From the NCBI GenBank assembly GCA_020048295.1, contig JAIFMT010000061.1:1-20063 (forward strand): a stretch of DNA of 20,063 nucleotides. The letters are read 5' to 3'. Positions within the stretch are counted from its first letter, which is position 1; every line of letters begins with the position of its first letter. This stretch comes from Rhodoferax sp. Lineage in GTDB: Bacteria; Pseudomonadota; Gammaproteobacteria; Burkholderiales; Burkholderiaceae. Under the pieces are notes generated by a model. That model did no database searches, was not told where the DNA came from, and worked only from the letters and a program-made list of their open reading frames with translations. Shown here one piece after another: positions 1 to 7,885 of this stretch. The position numbers and the translations under genes are program-made.

Positions 1-828
1 GCTCAGCTCGTCGTCAGGGTTGCGCAGGCGCGCCCGCAAGACTGGCATGTGGGCTTGCAAACATTCCACCACCGGGCGGTAGGGTATTTGCGTCAGTCCC
101 TCGCGGCCATGCAGCGTGGGGACGTGCTGAAAAGCCGCTGCCAACAGGGTTGTTTTTCCCAGCCCCGCTTCACCGGTCAGCAGCACCGCGCGAAATTGCA
201 GTTGGCGCAAGGTTTGCAACGGGGTGTTGCGCCCAACCAGAGTGGTTGGGTGGGTTGTGGTTTGCGCGGGGTCTTCGGGCGCGTCAACTTCCGGCACAAG
301 CAGGGCGAGTTTGGCGCGCAGGGCATCCAACCAGGGCGCAGGCGGGGTTTCACGCGAGCCGGTTTTGAGGGCCTGCGCAGCCGCCGCCTGCCAGTCCAGC
401 CGCAATTGCGCCGCCAGCGCATCAGTCCATTCAAAAAAACCATCAAAGCCGGTGACACGAAAACTGCTGAGCCATTGCAGTGGTGCCAGTTTGGCCAGCG
501 TGGCACCTTCCGCCGCCGTCATGGCCACCCGCAGGGTTTGCAGATCACTCGGGAGCAGCAGGCTGACGCGGCTGCGTTCACTTTGCAAGCGGTCCTCGCA
601 ACCCCGCTCAGCCAGTAATTGCCGCACACGGTGCAGGTTAACGCGCAGGTTATGCCGGGCTTCATTGGGCGCACGATCTGGCCAGAAAAAAGTCCCCAGT
701 GCGTCACGATCAACCCAGCGACCGTGGCAAGCCAGATAAATCAGCAAACAGACCGGCAGGCTCGCCGGCAACGGAACCGCTTCACCATCGGGCTTCTGCC
801 AGGAGGGAACACCAAGAAGCAGCAGCAT
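1..828 (-). CDS. Transcriptional regulator with winged-helix/BTAD-like N-terminus and P-loop ATPase domain (partial)
   Basis: The frame is open from the ATG at 828 to the window edge, giving the first 276 residues of a longer protein. An in-frame TAA just upstream fixes the ATG as the start. Residues about 20-75 look like an OmpR/PhoB-type winged helix as used in SARP/BTAD regulators (GRWVDRDALGTFFWPD, then NEARHNLRVNLHRVRQLL). Residues about 85-175 fit a helical BTAD-like region. A Walker A motif, GEAGLGKTT, lies at 219-227 after a VGR box, as in AAA/STAND ATPases of MalT or SARP type. It probably acts as a cytoplasmic, ATP-dependent transcription activator, but the sensor and C-terminal part lie outside the window, so neither ligand nor target can be named. 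It lies 46 bp downstream of ygfZ on the same strand and may be co-transcribed. No known gene symbol is justified. Confidence 0.8.
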   Translation of the reverse strand, partial: MLLLLGVPSWQKPDGEAVPLPASLPVCLLIYLACHGRWVDRDALGTFFWPDRAPNEARHNLRVNLHRVRQLLAERGCEDRLQSERSRVSLLLPSDLQTLRVAMTAAEGATLAKLAPLQWLSSFRVTGFDGFFEWTDALAAQLRLDWQAAAAQALKTGSRETPPAPWLDALRAKLALLVPEVDAPEDPAQTTTHPTTLVGRNTPLQTLRQLQFRAVLLTGEAGLGKTTLLAAAFQHVPTLHGREGLTQIPYRPVVECLQAHMPVLRARLRNPDDELS

Positions 829-874
829 GGTGTCAGCGGGTGTTGGTTACTGTCAAACCCGCTCAAGCGCAGGT

Positions 875-1813
875 TCAGATGTCAGCCAGCAAGGGGTAAG
901 GTGGCGGCGCCAGGTGTAGCAGCGGTCCGGTGGCACTGCCCAGATGCACACCGCCGGCTTCAAACGCGCTGATCTGCATCGACACGATCGCATCAAACCC
1001 ACCGCCTGGGGCGGCGGCGGCTTGCGCCACGATGCCACAGGGTTGGCCGTCATCGGCACTGCCAAAAACCTCGTTGCCAGCAGCCATGGGGGCATCAGCG
1101 TGCGCCAGGTAGGCGCGGCGCTTGAGCGTGCCGCGAAACTGGCTGCGCGCCACCACCTCCTGGCCTGGGTAGCAACCTTTCTTGAAGTTCACGCCGCCCA
1201 CCGACTCATAGTTGAGCATCTGCGGCACAAACGCTTCGGCAATGGCCGGGGTGACGGTGGCGATGCCGCTGCGCACCTCGCTCCAGTCCCACAGCGCCGC
1301 AGGTATCTCAGGGCCGGCGGGTGCCGGCAAGCCTACCGGCGCAATCCACAGCGCGCGGGCAACGCCATCAGCCGGGTAGATCTGAATCAAATTTATATCA
1401 TCAAAACAGGCTCTAGCCCATACTCCACCTGCGCTGATAGCTCTACTATCCATAGTGGATTGAAGTGCCTCGCCGGCCACGCCAAAGATGGCAAATGCAG
1501 CGCTGGCATCGCTCAACTGCACCTTGGCACGCATCACAAACATCGACAGGCGCTTCAGCGTTGCTGCCAGCATGTCACGCGGGCAGACCAGCAAGATGTC
1601 GGTCGGGCTGCGCTTGAAGCCGATCACGCTGGCCAGCAGCCGCCCTTTGGGACTGCAAAAGCCCGCCAGTCGGGCCTGCTCGGGGCCAAGCAACACAAAG
1701 TCGTGGGTCAGCTGGCCGTGCAGAAATTTGGCGGCATCTTCGCCTTGCGCCCGGATCAGGCCATAGTGCGCCAATGCGGCAATGCCGTTGAGGAGTGGGT
1801 TAGGTATCGTCAT
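875..1813 (-). CDS. ygfZ: Folate-binding YgfZ/GcvT-like protein (tRNA modification / Fe-S cluster maintenance)
   Basis: This 312-residue protein belongs to the YgfZ (IbaG/COG0354) family, related to the GcvT aminomethyltransferase fold. The family signature K-G-C-Y-x-G-Q-E is present at residues 212-219 (KGCYPGQE) and continues as VVARSQFRG; Cys214 is the conserved cysteine. In E. coli YgfZ binds tetrahydrofolate and supports Fe-S enzymes such as MiaB, in the cytoplasm. The ATG at 1813 gives a normal N-terminus (MTIPNPLL). The gene is divergent from mltG, with about 47 bp between the preferred starts, a pairing I recall as common in Burkholderiales. Residues about 124-139 are encoded by a diverged copy of the dispersed repeat described below, in a variable part of the protein. 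The conserved C-terminal motif is intact, so the gene is probably functional. Confidence 0.93.
   Translation of the reverse strand: MTIPNPLLNGIAALAHYGLIRAQGEDAAKFLHGQLTHDFVLLGPEQARLAGFCSPKGRLLASVIGFKRSPTDILLVCPRDMLAATLKRLSMFVMRAKVQLSDASAAFAIFGVAGEALQSTMDSRAISAGGVWARACFDDINLIQIYPADGVARALWIAPVGLPAPAGPEIPAALWDWSEVRSGIATVTPAIAEAFVPQMLNYESVGGVNFKKGCYPGQEVVARSQFRGTLKRRAYLAHADAPMAAGNEVFGSADDGQPCGIVAQAAAAPGGGFDAIVSMQISAFEAGGVHLGSATGPLLHLAPPPYPLLADI
1397..1443 (-). repeat. Dispersed intragenic repeat, copy in ygfZ
   Basis: Read on the minus strand, this 47-bp segment aligns without gaps to the copies in rsfS and nadD. By hand count it matches the rsfS copy at 27 of 47 positions, concentrated in blocks: AGCT at the left, GCGC at positions 10-13, GGGCTA, and TTTTGATG at the right. 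It is translated in the same frame as those copies, giving SRAISAG...FDD. It is the most diverged of the three in-frame copies. Local A+T content is higher than in the rest of ygfZ. Confidence 0.6.
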
Positions 1814-1860
1814 GGTGCAGATTATGATGCGCAGCTATTTACTTGGAAGGCAGCAGGGTT

Positions 1861-2844
1861 GTGCGTCGTTTGATGGGTCTTTTGCTGGTGTTGGTTTTGC
1901 TTGGGGCTGGCTTGAGCTGGGGCTGGGTGAACCAGCCGTTGACGCTGGCCACTGATACGGTGGACCTGTCAATTGAGCCTGGCACCTCGCCCCGGTCAGT
2001 GGCGCAGGCGGCGGTGGATGCTGGCGTGCAAACCTCGCCGCTGGCGCTGTACTGGTGGTTTCGGCTATCGGGGCAGGCGCGGCAGATCAAGGCCGGCAGC
2101 TACGAGTTTGAAGGCGCGCTCACCCCAAAAACGCTGCTGACCAAGCTGGTGCGCGGCGACGAGGCCTTGCGCGCAGTGACGCTGGTCGAAGGCTGGAACT
2201 TCAATCAGGTGCGCGCAGCGCTGCGTAAAGCAGAGCATCTTGCGCAAGATACACAAGGTCTGGAGCCTGATTTGATCATGAAAGCGCTGGGTCATCCCGA
2301 TGCCAGTTTTGAGGGCCGCTTTTACCCCGACACCTACAACTACGCCAAGGGTAGCAGCGACCTGTCGGTGCTGCAACGCGCCCTGCGCGCCATGAACAAC
2401 CACCTGGAAGCCGCCTGGGCCGCGCGCCAACCCGACCTGCCCCTGCGTTCGGCCGACGAGCTGCTGACGCTGGCCAGCATTGTTGAAAAGGAAACCGGCC
2501 GCGACAGCGACCGCGCCATGATTGCCTCGGTGTTCATCAACCGTTTGCGTCTGGGCATGCCACTGCAAACCGACCCGACGGTGATTTACGGCATGGGTGA
2601 GCAGTTTGACGGCAACCTGCGCCGGCGCGACCTGCTCACCGATACCCCCTGGAACACCTACACCCGCAACGGCCTGCCCCCCACACCGATTGCCATGCCC
2701 GGCAAGGCAGCGTTGCTGGCAGCAGCCCAGCCAGCGCAAAGCCGGGCGCTGTATTTTGTGGCGCGCGGTGACGGCAGCAGCGCCTTCAGCGACACGCTGC
2801 AGGCGCACAACCGTGCCGTCAACAAATACCAGCGCGGCCAGTGA
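1861..2844 (+). CDS. mltG: Endolytic murein transglycosylase MltG (YceG-like)
   Basis: MltG cleaves nascent peptidoglycan glycan strands and so helps set their length. It is anchored in the inner membrane with its catalytic domain in the periplasm. From the GTG at 1861 the protein is 327 residues: a short basic start (RR), one membrane segment (about 4-22), a LysM-like region, then the YceG catalytic domain. The active-site motif SIVEKET lies near residues 206-212, followed by FINRLR, TDPTVIYGMG, NTYTRNGLPP and PIAMPG, all typical of the family. The frame can also start at TTG 1843, but GTG 1861 has a GGAAGG about 10 bases upstream and puts the basic residues directly before the membrane segment. 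The usual Burkholderiales downstream partners tmk and holB are not here. Residues about 125-140 overlap a probable copy of the dispersed repeat. Confidence 0.93.
   Translation: MRRLMGLLLVLVLLGAGLSWGWVNQPLTLATDTVDLSIEPGTSPRSVAQAAVDAGVQTSPLALYWWFRLSGQARQIKAGSYEFEGALTPKTLLTKLVRGDEALRAVTLVEGWNFNQVRAALRKAEHLAQDTQGLEPDLIMKALGHPDASFEGRFYPDTYNYAKGSSDLSVLQRALRAMNNHLEAAWAARQPDLPLRSADELLTLASIVEKETGRDSDRAMIASVFINRLRLGMPLQTDPTVIYGMGEQFDGNLRRRDLLTDTPWNTYTRNGLPPTPIAMPGKAALLAAAQPAQSRALYFVARGDGSSAFSDTLQAHNRAVNKYQRGQ
2233..2279 (+). repeat. Probable dispersed intragenic repeat, copy in mltG
   Basis: Read on the plus strand, this 47-bp segment aligns without gaps to the ygfZ copy. By hand count 30 of 47 positions match, including GAGC at the start, GCGCA in register, and a right end GAGCCTGATTTGATCAT against GAGCCTGTTTTGATGAT. 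It is read in a different frame from the other copies (EHLAQDTQGLEPDLIM). It falls in a variable segment of MltG before the ALGHP/GRFYPDT conserved block. Chance similarity is possible because only the right 17 bases are strong. Confidence 0.42.
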
Positions 2845-2890
2845 GCGCCGGGCCAGCGCAAAACTCCGTTCGCCCCTTGCGCCGCTTCAA

Positions 2891-4411
2891 TCACCCGCGC
2901 GCGTCGCGTGCGCAGCGGTAGCCACGCAGGAACTCCAGCAAGCCGGCGTCGGCGGTGTGTTGGCAAGCCAGGTCATATGCCTGATGGATATCGCGGCTTG
3001 CACCCAAGGTCGATTGCAGCCGGGTTGCCGTGTCAATCCAGCGCATGACACGCCGCTTTGGCAGGTAGCTTCGCAGCACTTCTGCCGCATAACGCAGTCT
3101 TTTTGCCAGGATGCGCACCCGGTGCTGAGTTTCGAGCGTACTCGCGTTGGCCTGCGCCAGCTTGAGCCGACGACGAAACCGTCTGACACGCCGACCGGCC
3201 CAATGTTGCAAATCCTGCGCAGCAGCCAGCGGTACAACGCCTGCAGCATCCGGTGCCAGCGCCGGTGACAGGGTTAATTCTTCAATGAACCGGGTGATGG
3301 CCAGCAGCGCAGCACCTGCGGCGGGTTGCAGCAGCGCCTGGCGGACCTGGGTGCGCTGGCTTTGCGCGGCCAGCGTCAGGGCGCGAAGCAACGCATCCCA
3401 GGCCAAGGCACGCTGCGCATCGGCAGCGATGTAGCTGGGTGCGAGGGGTGCCAATGTGTCATGCAGCGCCACATCCAGGTTGCGCAACGCGCCCAAGGCA
3501 TCGAGCAAGGGCTGCAAGGCCGCCAGCGGTGGCACGGCGACACCGGGCATGGAGGCCCTGAAAAGACGCAAAGCGCTTTTGAAACGCCGCCAGCCCACTC
3601 GCGCCTGATGGACCACTTCAACATCGTCCGACCTGCGCAAGGCATCCAGGTTGACGGTGAACTGAAAAAACATTTCCCGCAGCACCGTTTGCGCAGTTGC
3701 CAACAGGGTTGCATCGGCTTGCAGCTTCGGCGGCTGTGCAAAGCAAGCCTGGTCCAGCGTGCCATTCGACAAAGCAAAACCGCGCTCAGCCTTGCTTTGG
3801 CCGGCAGGCAATAGCGCCACGCTGGCAGCAAGCTGCTGCGCCACATCAAACAGCGCTGCCGCATTGCCCTTGAGCAACTCCAGTTCAAGCTCGCAAATCT
3901 CGGCGCAACGGTCGCCCGACTGCACCTGACCCAAATCCAGCGCAACCTCGATCTCGCTGCCATCAGCAGTGCTGATGGTCCAGCAGGTGCGCTTAAAACC
4001 AGTGGCAAAGCAGGCGCTCAGCGTGCCAAACAGGTGCCCATCGGGGTCCAGCTTCTCCCAAGGCGTGGCACGCAGCGCCTGCAGGTTGGGCGTATCAGCC
4101 GCCACTTCTGTCTCCCATTCCCCACGCGCACTCAAGGCAGAACCGCCACTTGCGCCGGTCTTCAGGGTCTGAATCCACACCGCCTGATCTGCTGAACCCA
4201 CACGCCGGATGCGCAACACCGCCCGCTGCTGTCGCAACCATTGATCAGGGGTGTCGTAATAAACGCTGTGCAGTTGGTGCTTGACTGGCGCAACATGCCG
4301 CAAGGGGCTGCTGGCTGCCAGTTGCTTGAACAGGCTTTGCGGATTGGAAGTCACAAGCAGAAGCTTGAGCTCGACTTCCTTCACTTTTTGAGAGGGAGAG
4401 ACTGACTTCAT
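2891..4411 (-). CDS. CYTH and CHAD domain protein (inorganic triphosphatase/polyphosphate-associated)
   Basis: This 506-residue protein has the YgiF-like architecture. An N-terminal CYTH domain (about 11-200) carries the ExExK signature EVELK at residues 12-16, then a YYDTPD strand and LRIRR, all lining the triphosphate tunnel in the family. A C-terminal CHAD helical domain (about 235-500) has VHQARVGWRRFKSALRLFR, LRNLDV and HRVRILAKRLRY, basic segments typical of polyphosphate-binding CHAD domains. E. coli YgiF hydrolyses inorganic triphosphate; other family members bind polyphosphate granules, so either role is possible. The ATG at 4411 has a GAGGGG about 12 bases upstream. The gene ends 46 bp from the mltG stop, tail to tail, and starts 36 bp after tcdA on the same strand, so it is likely the last gene of the tolB-tcdA transcript. 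Confidence 0.9.
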   Translation of the reverse strand: MKSVSPSQKVKEVELKLLLVTSNPQSLFKQLAASSPLRHVAPVKHQLHSVYYDTPDQWLRQQRAVLRIRRVGSADQAVWIQTLKTGASGGSALSARGEWETEVAADTPNLQALRATPWEKLDPDGHLFGTLSACFATGFKRTCWTISTADGSEIEVALDLGQVQSGDRCAEICELELELLKGNAAALFDVAQQLAASVALLPAGQSKAERGFALSNGTLDQACFAQPPKLQADATLLATAQTVLREMFFQFTVNLDALRRSDDVEVVHQARVGWRRFKSALRLFRASMPGVAVPPLAALQPLLDALGALRNLDVALHDTLAPLAPSYIAADAQRALAWDALLRALTLAAQSQRTQVRQALLQPAAGAALLAITRFIEELTLSPALAPDAAGVVPLAAAQDLQHWAGRRVRRFRRRLKLAQANASTLETQHRVRILAKRLRYAAEVLRSYLPKRRVMRWIDTATRLQSTLGASRDIHQAYDLACQHTADAGLLEFLRGYRCARDARG

Positions 4412-4447
4412 GGGATGAATGGCCCCTCAAAATATCGATTATGGTCG

Positions 4448-5224
4448 TCAGAAATATACCATTTGCTCGTTGCTGGTCACACTCGCCGCCAACTGATTCA
4501 AGACAAAGCCCGCAGCACAGAGCCCAAAGGTGGCCGTAACGGTCACCAGTGAACCAAAACCGTGGCAACTCAGCGATCCATCACCGACGACACCGCAGGA
4601 AACATCCGGCGGTGCGACCGCTTCGGCACTGAAGACACAGTGAACCCCCATGTTCTTGCCCTCTCTTGGTGCAGCAAAATCCTTGCGCAAGTGATAGCGC
4701 ACTTTGGCCAACAATGGATCGTGGGTTGCCTTGCTCAAGTCATCCACACGAACCCATTGCGCTTGCCGCTTGCCACCCGCTGCGCCTGATGTCACAAACA
4801 TTGTCTTGCTTTGGAGCGCCCATGCTGCCAGTGCCGTCTTGACCCTGACCTGGTCGCAAGCATCAATCAAGGCATCTACCCCGACGGGCAAAAGCGCTGC
4901 AGAAGAATCAGCATCGACAAATTCTTCAACACAATCAACCCTGCATTGCGGAAAGAATGCATGAATCCTTTCACGCATTGCAATCACTTTGGCCTGGCCC
5001 AGGCTCGCCTCAACCGCATGGATTTGTCGATTGATGTTGGACTGGGCCACATGATCCAGATCAATCAGGGTCAACCGACCGACACCGCTGCGTGCCAGCG
5101 CCTCTGCCGCCCAGGAGCCCACGCCACCAATGCCAACCACGGCCACATGTGCGCCCTTGATCCGGTTGGCGCCACTGACACCAAACAGCCTGTCGATGGC
5201 TGCAAACCGGCGGTCCAAGGTCAT
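4448..5224 (-). CDS. tcdA: tRNA threonylcarbamoyladenosine dehydratase TcdA (CsdL/YgdL)
   Basis: TcdA uses ATP to cyclise t6A at position 37 of ANN-decoding tRNAs to ct6A. The 258 residues show the ThiF/MoeB/E1-like Rossmann nucleotide site GIGGVGS at 31-37, the acidic strand end LTLIDLDHV, and QSNINRQIHA, which are the ATP-binding residues of the family. Further TcdA-specific segments are VIDACDQV-like LIDACDQVRVK, TSGAAGGK, DPLLAKVRYHLRK and VFSAEAV. The ATG at 5224 gives the expected start (MTLDRRFAAIDRLFG). It lies 31 bp downstream of cpoB on the same strand and 36 bp upstream of the CYTH-CHAD gene. It works on tRNA in the cytoplasm, so its place behind the Tol-Pal genes is an operon association rather than a shared pathway. 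Confidence 0.94.
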   Translation of the reverse strand: MTLDRRFAAIDRLFGVSGANRIKGAHVAVVGIGGVGSWAAEALARSGVGRLTLIDLDHVAQSNINRQIHAVEASLGQAKVIAMRERIHAFFPQCRVDCVEEFVDADSSAALLPVGVDALIDACDQVRVKTALAAWALQSKTMFVTSGAAGGKRQAQWVRVDDLSKATHDPLLAKVRYHLRKDFAAPREGKNMGVHCVFSAEAVAPPDVSCGVVGDGSLSCHGFGSLVTVTATFGLCAAGFVLNQLAASVTSNEQMVYF

Positions 5225-5255
5225 TGATAACTCTGCATTGACCCGTACGACTGGC

Positions 5256-6026
5256 CTATTTCAGCGCCGCCAACCGCTCTTTTGCAGCGCTTGCCGCTTC
5301 GGTCTCGGGGTAGGCGCGCACCAGGTCAGACAATGTTTTCCGAGCGCCCTTGATGTCCTTGAGCTCCAACTGGCAGTTGGCGACCGACAACACCGCCTCC
5401 GGGGCACGCACATGATCCGGACTTTTGGCGATCAGTGCGCGGAAGTTGATGATGGCTTCCTTGTAGTCACGGGTGGCATACTGTGCGTTGCCAAGCCAGA
5501 AAAGCGCGGGTGTCACGTAGGCACTGCCCGGATAACGGCTAACAAAACCGGAAAAAAGGATCTGCGCAGCAGCAAAATCACCCTTTTTGAAGACGCCCAG
5601 CGCTGACTCGAATTCACGCCGTTCTACGGGGTCAGCCAGAAACTCGACACCGTCAATGGCCACTTTGGTCGGCTCAAGTTTGCCGATGCGATCCATCAAC
5701 TGGGTCGATTGCTCTTTGTAGAGTTTCTGAAGTTCAGCCAAATCTTTGGACTGCTGTTCACCCACACCGCGCATGGCAGCCAGTTCAGCACGCAGCAGCT
5801 CCAACTGGCGTTGCAACTCCAGCAGGCTGCGGGTCAGGGCGGCAGTCTCGTCAGCCGCAGCCTTTTTTGCTTGCTCTGCATCGGTGCGCATGAATTCAAC
5901 CCGCTGACGCAAGTCAAGAATCGCCTTGCGCGCATCGTCGTCTTCAAACAAAGCGGCTTGCAAGCCGGTCACCGTGAACAGGCCCACCAACAGGAGGGCG
6001 CAAGACCTGAAAAGCATCAAATGCAT
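5256..6026 (-). CDS. cpoB: Cell division coordinator CpoB (YbgF), Tol-Pal system
   Basis: CpoB is a periplasmic protein that links Tol-Pal-driven outer membrane constriction to septal peptidoglycan synthesis. The 256-residue product has a signal peptide (LFRSCALLLVGLFTVTGLQA, cleavage likely before ALFEDD), a coiled-coil region (about 30-110, heptad-rich with many E, Q, L and R), a linker, and a C-terminal TPR region (about 130-250) with the typical FSGFVSRYPGSAYVTPALFWLGN and RDYKEAI repeats. Two starts are possible: ATG 6026, overlapping pal by 10 bp, or ATG 6017, which makes a TGATG junction with the pal stop and leaves a normal signal peptide. The second is attractive because it would couple translation to pal. 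Downstream comes tcdA. Confidence 0.93.
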   Translation of the reverse strand: MHLMLFRSCALLLVGLFTVTGLQAALFEDDDARKAILDLRQRVEFMRTDAEQAKKAAADETAALTRSLLELQRQLELLRAELAAMRGVGEQQSKDLAELQKLYKEQSTQLMDRIGKLEPTKVAIDGVEFLADPVERREFESALGVFKKGDFAAAQILFSGFVSRYPGSAYVTPALFWLGNAQYATRDYKEAIINFRALIAKSPDHVRAPEAVLSVANCQLELKDIKGARKTLSDLVRAYPETEAASAAKERLAALK

Positions 6027-6577
6027 TTTGTCGGATCGATTAATTGAATCCGAATTTCAGCACGTCGATTTTTTTCCCATGCGGTCTCATCCGAGCCCAC
6101 CTTGGCTGGCTTTTCCTCGCCAAAGCTGACGGCCTCCATCTGATTTTGCGGTACACCAAGAATCGACAGGGCGCCCGCCACTGCCTCAGCCCGCCGTTGG
6201 CCAAGTGCCAGGTTGTACTCGCGTCCGCCTCGCTCGTCGGTATGCCCCTCGATCGCCACTTTTTGGGCTGGCTTACTCTTGATCATTCGCGCCTGCACGC
6301 TGACGACCGACTGGTATTCAGGTTTGATGACATAGCTGTCGAAATCAAAATAGACAGTATTCGGGGCTGCCGGCACGGCAACCTGGTCACCGCGACTGCC
6401 AACATCAACCTGGGCAACGCTATTGCCGGTCACAACTGCACCGGAATCTCCCCCTGGTGCAACCCCACCAACGCTTTTGACAGTGCCATCGGCAACCGGT
6501 GCTTCGCTCAACGGCACCGATGTACCACAGGCGGTCAGCAACACAGCCAAACAGCAACCAAGCAAAAATTTTGTCAT
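6017..6577 (-). CDS. pal: Peptidoglycan-associated lipoprotein Pal
   Basis: Pal is an outer membrane lipoprotein that binds peptidoglycan and TolB. The 186-residue protein has a lipoprotein signal peptide with lipobox LTAC (lipidated Cys17), a low-complexity linker (about 20-75), and an OmpA-like domain from about 80. That domain contains VYFDFDSYVIKPEY, IEGHTDERGGREYN, LGQRRAEAV and NRRAEIRI, the usual meso-diaminopimelate-contacting blocks. ATG 6577 is preferred over the in-frame GTG at 6586 because a strong AGGAG ends 8 bases upstream and the signal peptide then begins MTKFLL. The gene is 18 bp behind tolB and overlaps or abuts cpoB. Confidence 0.96.
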   Translation of the reverse strand: MTKFLLGCCLAVLLTACGTSVPLSEAPVADGTVKSVGGVAPGGDSGAVVTGNSVAQVDVGSRGDQVAVPAAPNTVYFDFDSYVIKPEYQSVVSVQARMIKSKPAQKVAIEGHTDERGGREYNLALGQRRAEAVAGALSILGVPQNQMEAVSFGEEKPAKVGSDETAWEKNRRAEIRIQLIDPTKCI

Positions 6578-6585
6578 TCCAAACA

Positions 6586-6590
6586 CTCCT
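6586..6590 (-). promoter_or_regulatory. Ribosome binding site of pal
   Basis: AGGAG on the minus strand lies 8 bases before ATG 6577. It decides the pal start, since the in-frame GTG at 6586 would overlap this site. It is the best Shine-Dalgarno match seen in the tolB-pal-cpoB unit. Confidence 0.75.
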
Positions 6591-6595
6591 GAAAA

Positions 6596-7885
6596 TTATG
6601 GATTCAAAAAAGAGCCCCAAGCCGGCTCGCGAATATCACCGCTTTGACCACTCAAGCGCGCCTTAACCTTGCCGTCCAAGGTAGTCGTCATGAGCGCTTC
6701 ACGACCCTGCTGCTGGGTAGCATATATCAGCAATTTGCTGTTGGGCGCGAAACTGGGACTCTCATCGGCTGAAGTCGTGGTCAGCTCCCGGAGAGCGCCC
6801 GTTTCAATTTCCATCAGAAATAGCTTGAAAGCACCGCCAACCCGTGAAATATAAGCCATCCAGCGGCCGTCCGGGCTCAGTGCCGGCGATATGTTGTAAC
6901 TGCCAGAAAAGGTCACTCGCTCAATCCCTTGACCTGAAGCCGACATTTTGTAGATTTGCGGTGCACCGCCACGGTCACTAACAAAGTAGATCAACTTGCC
7001 GTCTGGCGAAAAAACGGGTTCTGTATCAATACCACTGGATTGAATCAGCCGACGTGGCTCGCCACCGGCAGCACTCAACAAAAACAATTGCGATCCCCCG
7101 TCGCGACTCAGGGTGACTGCCAGCGTCTTGCTATCGGGCGACCAAGCCGGCGCGCTATTGGAACCTTTGAAATTGGCAATCAAGCGACGCTTGCCTGAAC
7201 CAACCTGGTGCACGTAAATGACGGGCTTGCGGGACTCGAACGAAACATAAGCCAGTTGTGTACCGTCAGGAGACCAAGCCGGCGAAATGATGGGCTCAGG
7301 GCTGGTCAATGCAGCCTGAGCATTCTCGCCGTCCGAGTCTGACACCCACAATCGATAACGCTGTGCCGCCTTGGTCACGTAAGCGATACGCGTAGAAAAA
7401 GCACCCTTGTCACCCGTCAGCCGCTCATAGACGTAGTCCGCTATCCGGTGCGCAGCAAGTCGCAAATCAGAAGGAAACACAGCGTAGCTTTGGCCACCCA
7501 GGTCTTGTCCTTTGACAACATCCCATAAGCGAAATCGAACATCGAATCGACCATCCGCCAAAGCCGCAACACTACCCGATACCAAAGCATCAGACCCAGC
7601 CTGACGGAAAGTCGACAAGTTCGGCAAGGACAACTCATCCAGGCCGCCACTGCTCACATCGACAGCTCGAAACTGGCCGCTACGCTCCAGGTCAGCGCGA
7701 ACAATATCGGAAATTTTCTGGCTGGATGCCGATTCACCCCGAAACGCCGCAATACTGATTGGAACCTGGGTCAAGCCAACACCTGACACATCGATGCGAA
7801 ACTGGGCATTGGCAGACGAGCCGCCAAGCAGCATCAATAGGGTCAGCAAACACTGCCATGAGAAACTAATAAGTGGTCGGGTCAT
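6596..7885 (-). CDS. tolB: Tol-Pal system beta-propeller protein TolB
   Basis: TolB is the periplasmic protein that shuttles between Pal and TolA during outer membrane constriction. The 429 residues show a signal peptide (ending SSANA, before QFRIDVSG), an N-terminal alpha/beta domain (about 30-160; [31 protein letters not shown]), then a C-terminal beta-propeller with repeated [25 protein letters not shown] and SPALSPDGR blades. Length and order match the family. The start at 7885 lies inside the 3' end of the upstream glycosyltransferase gene, a 20-bp overlap; no later Met would leave an intact signal peptide. The usual tolQRA genes are not upstream here, so they must be elsewhere in the genome or lost. 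Confidence 0.96.
   Translation of the reverse strand: MTRPLISFSWQCLLTLLMLLGGSSANAQFRIDVSGVGLTQVPISIAAFRGESASSQKISDIVRADLERSGQFRAVDVSSGGLDELSLPNLSTFRQAGSDALVSGSVAALADGRFDVRFRLWDVVKGQDLGGQSYAVFPSDLRLAAHRIADYVYERLTGDKGAFSTRIAYVTKAAQRYRLWVSDSDGENAQAALTSPEPIISPAWSPDGTQLAYVSFESRKPVIYVHQVGSGKRRLIANFKGSNSAPAWSPDSKTLAVTLSRDGGSQLFLLSAAGGEPRRLIQSSGIDTEPVFSPDGKLIYFVSDRGGAPQIYKMSASGQGIERVTFSGSYNISPALSPDGRWMAYISRVGGAFKLFLMEIETGALRELTTTSADESPSFAPNSKLLIYATQQQGREALMTTTLDGKVKARLSGQSGDIREPAWGSFLNP

Noticed and set aside
49..618. Plus-strand frames at the left edge
   Set aside because: The minus strand is open throughout 1-828 and encodes a coherent regulator with a Walker A motif; the plus frames are its shadows.
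1843..1860. TTG start for mltG at 1843
   Set aside because: The six extra codons overlap the GGAAGG ribosome binding site, and GTG 1861 gives a standard basic start plus membrane segment.
944..1873. 309-codon plus-strand frame opposite ygfZ
   Set aside because: It is the antisense of a clearly conserved YgfZ protein and has no recognisable motifs; a GC-rich shadow frame.
2065..2808. 247-codon minus-strand frame opposite mltG
   Set aside because: Antisense shadow of a conserved MltG; Gln/Gly/Val-rich sequence without family features.
4861..4925. AGCGCTGCAG and ATCAA words in tcdA as another repeat copy
   Set aside because: Spacing does not fit the other copies and the encoded residues align with ordinary TcdA sequence.
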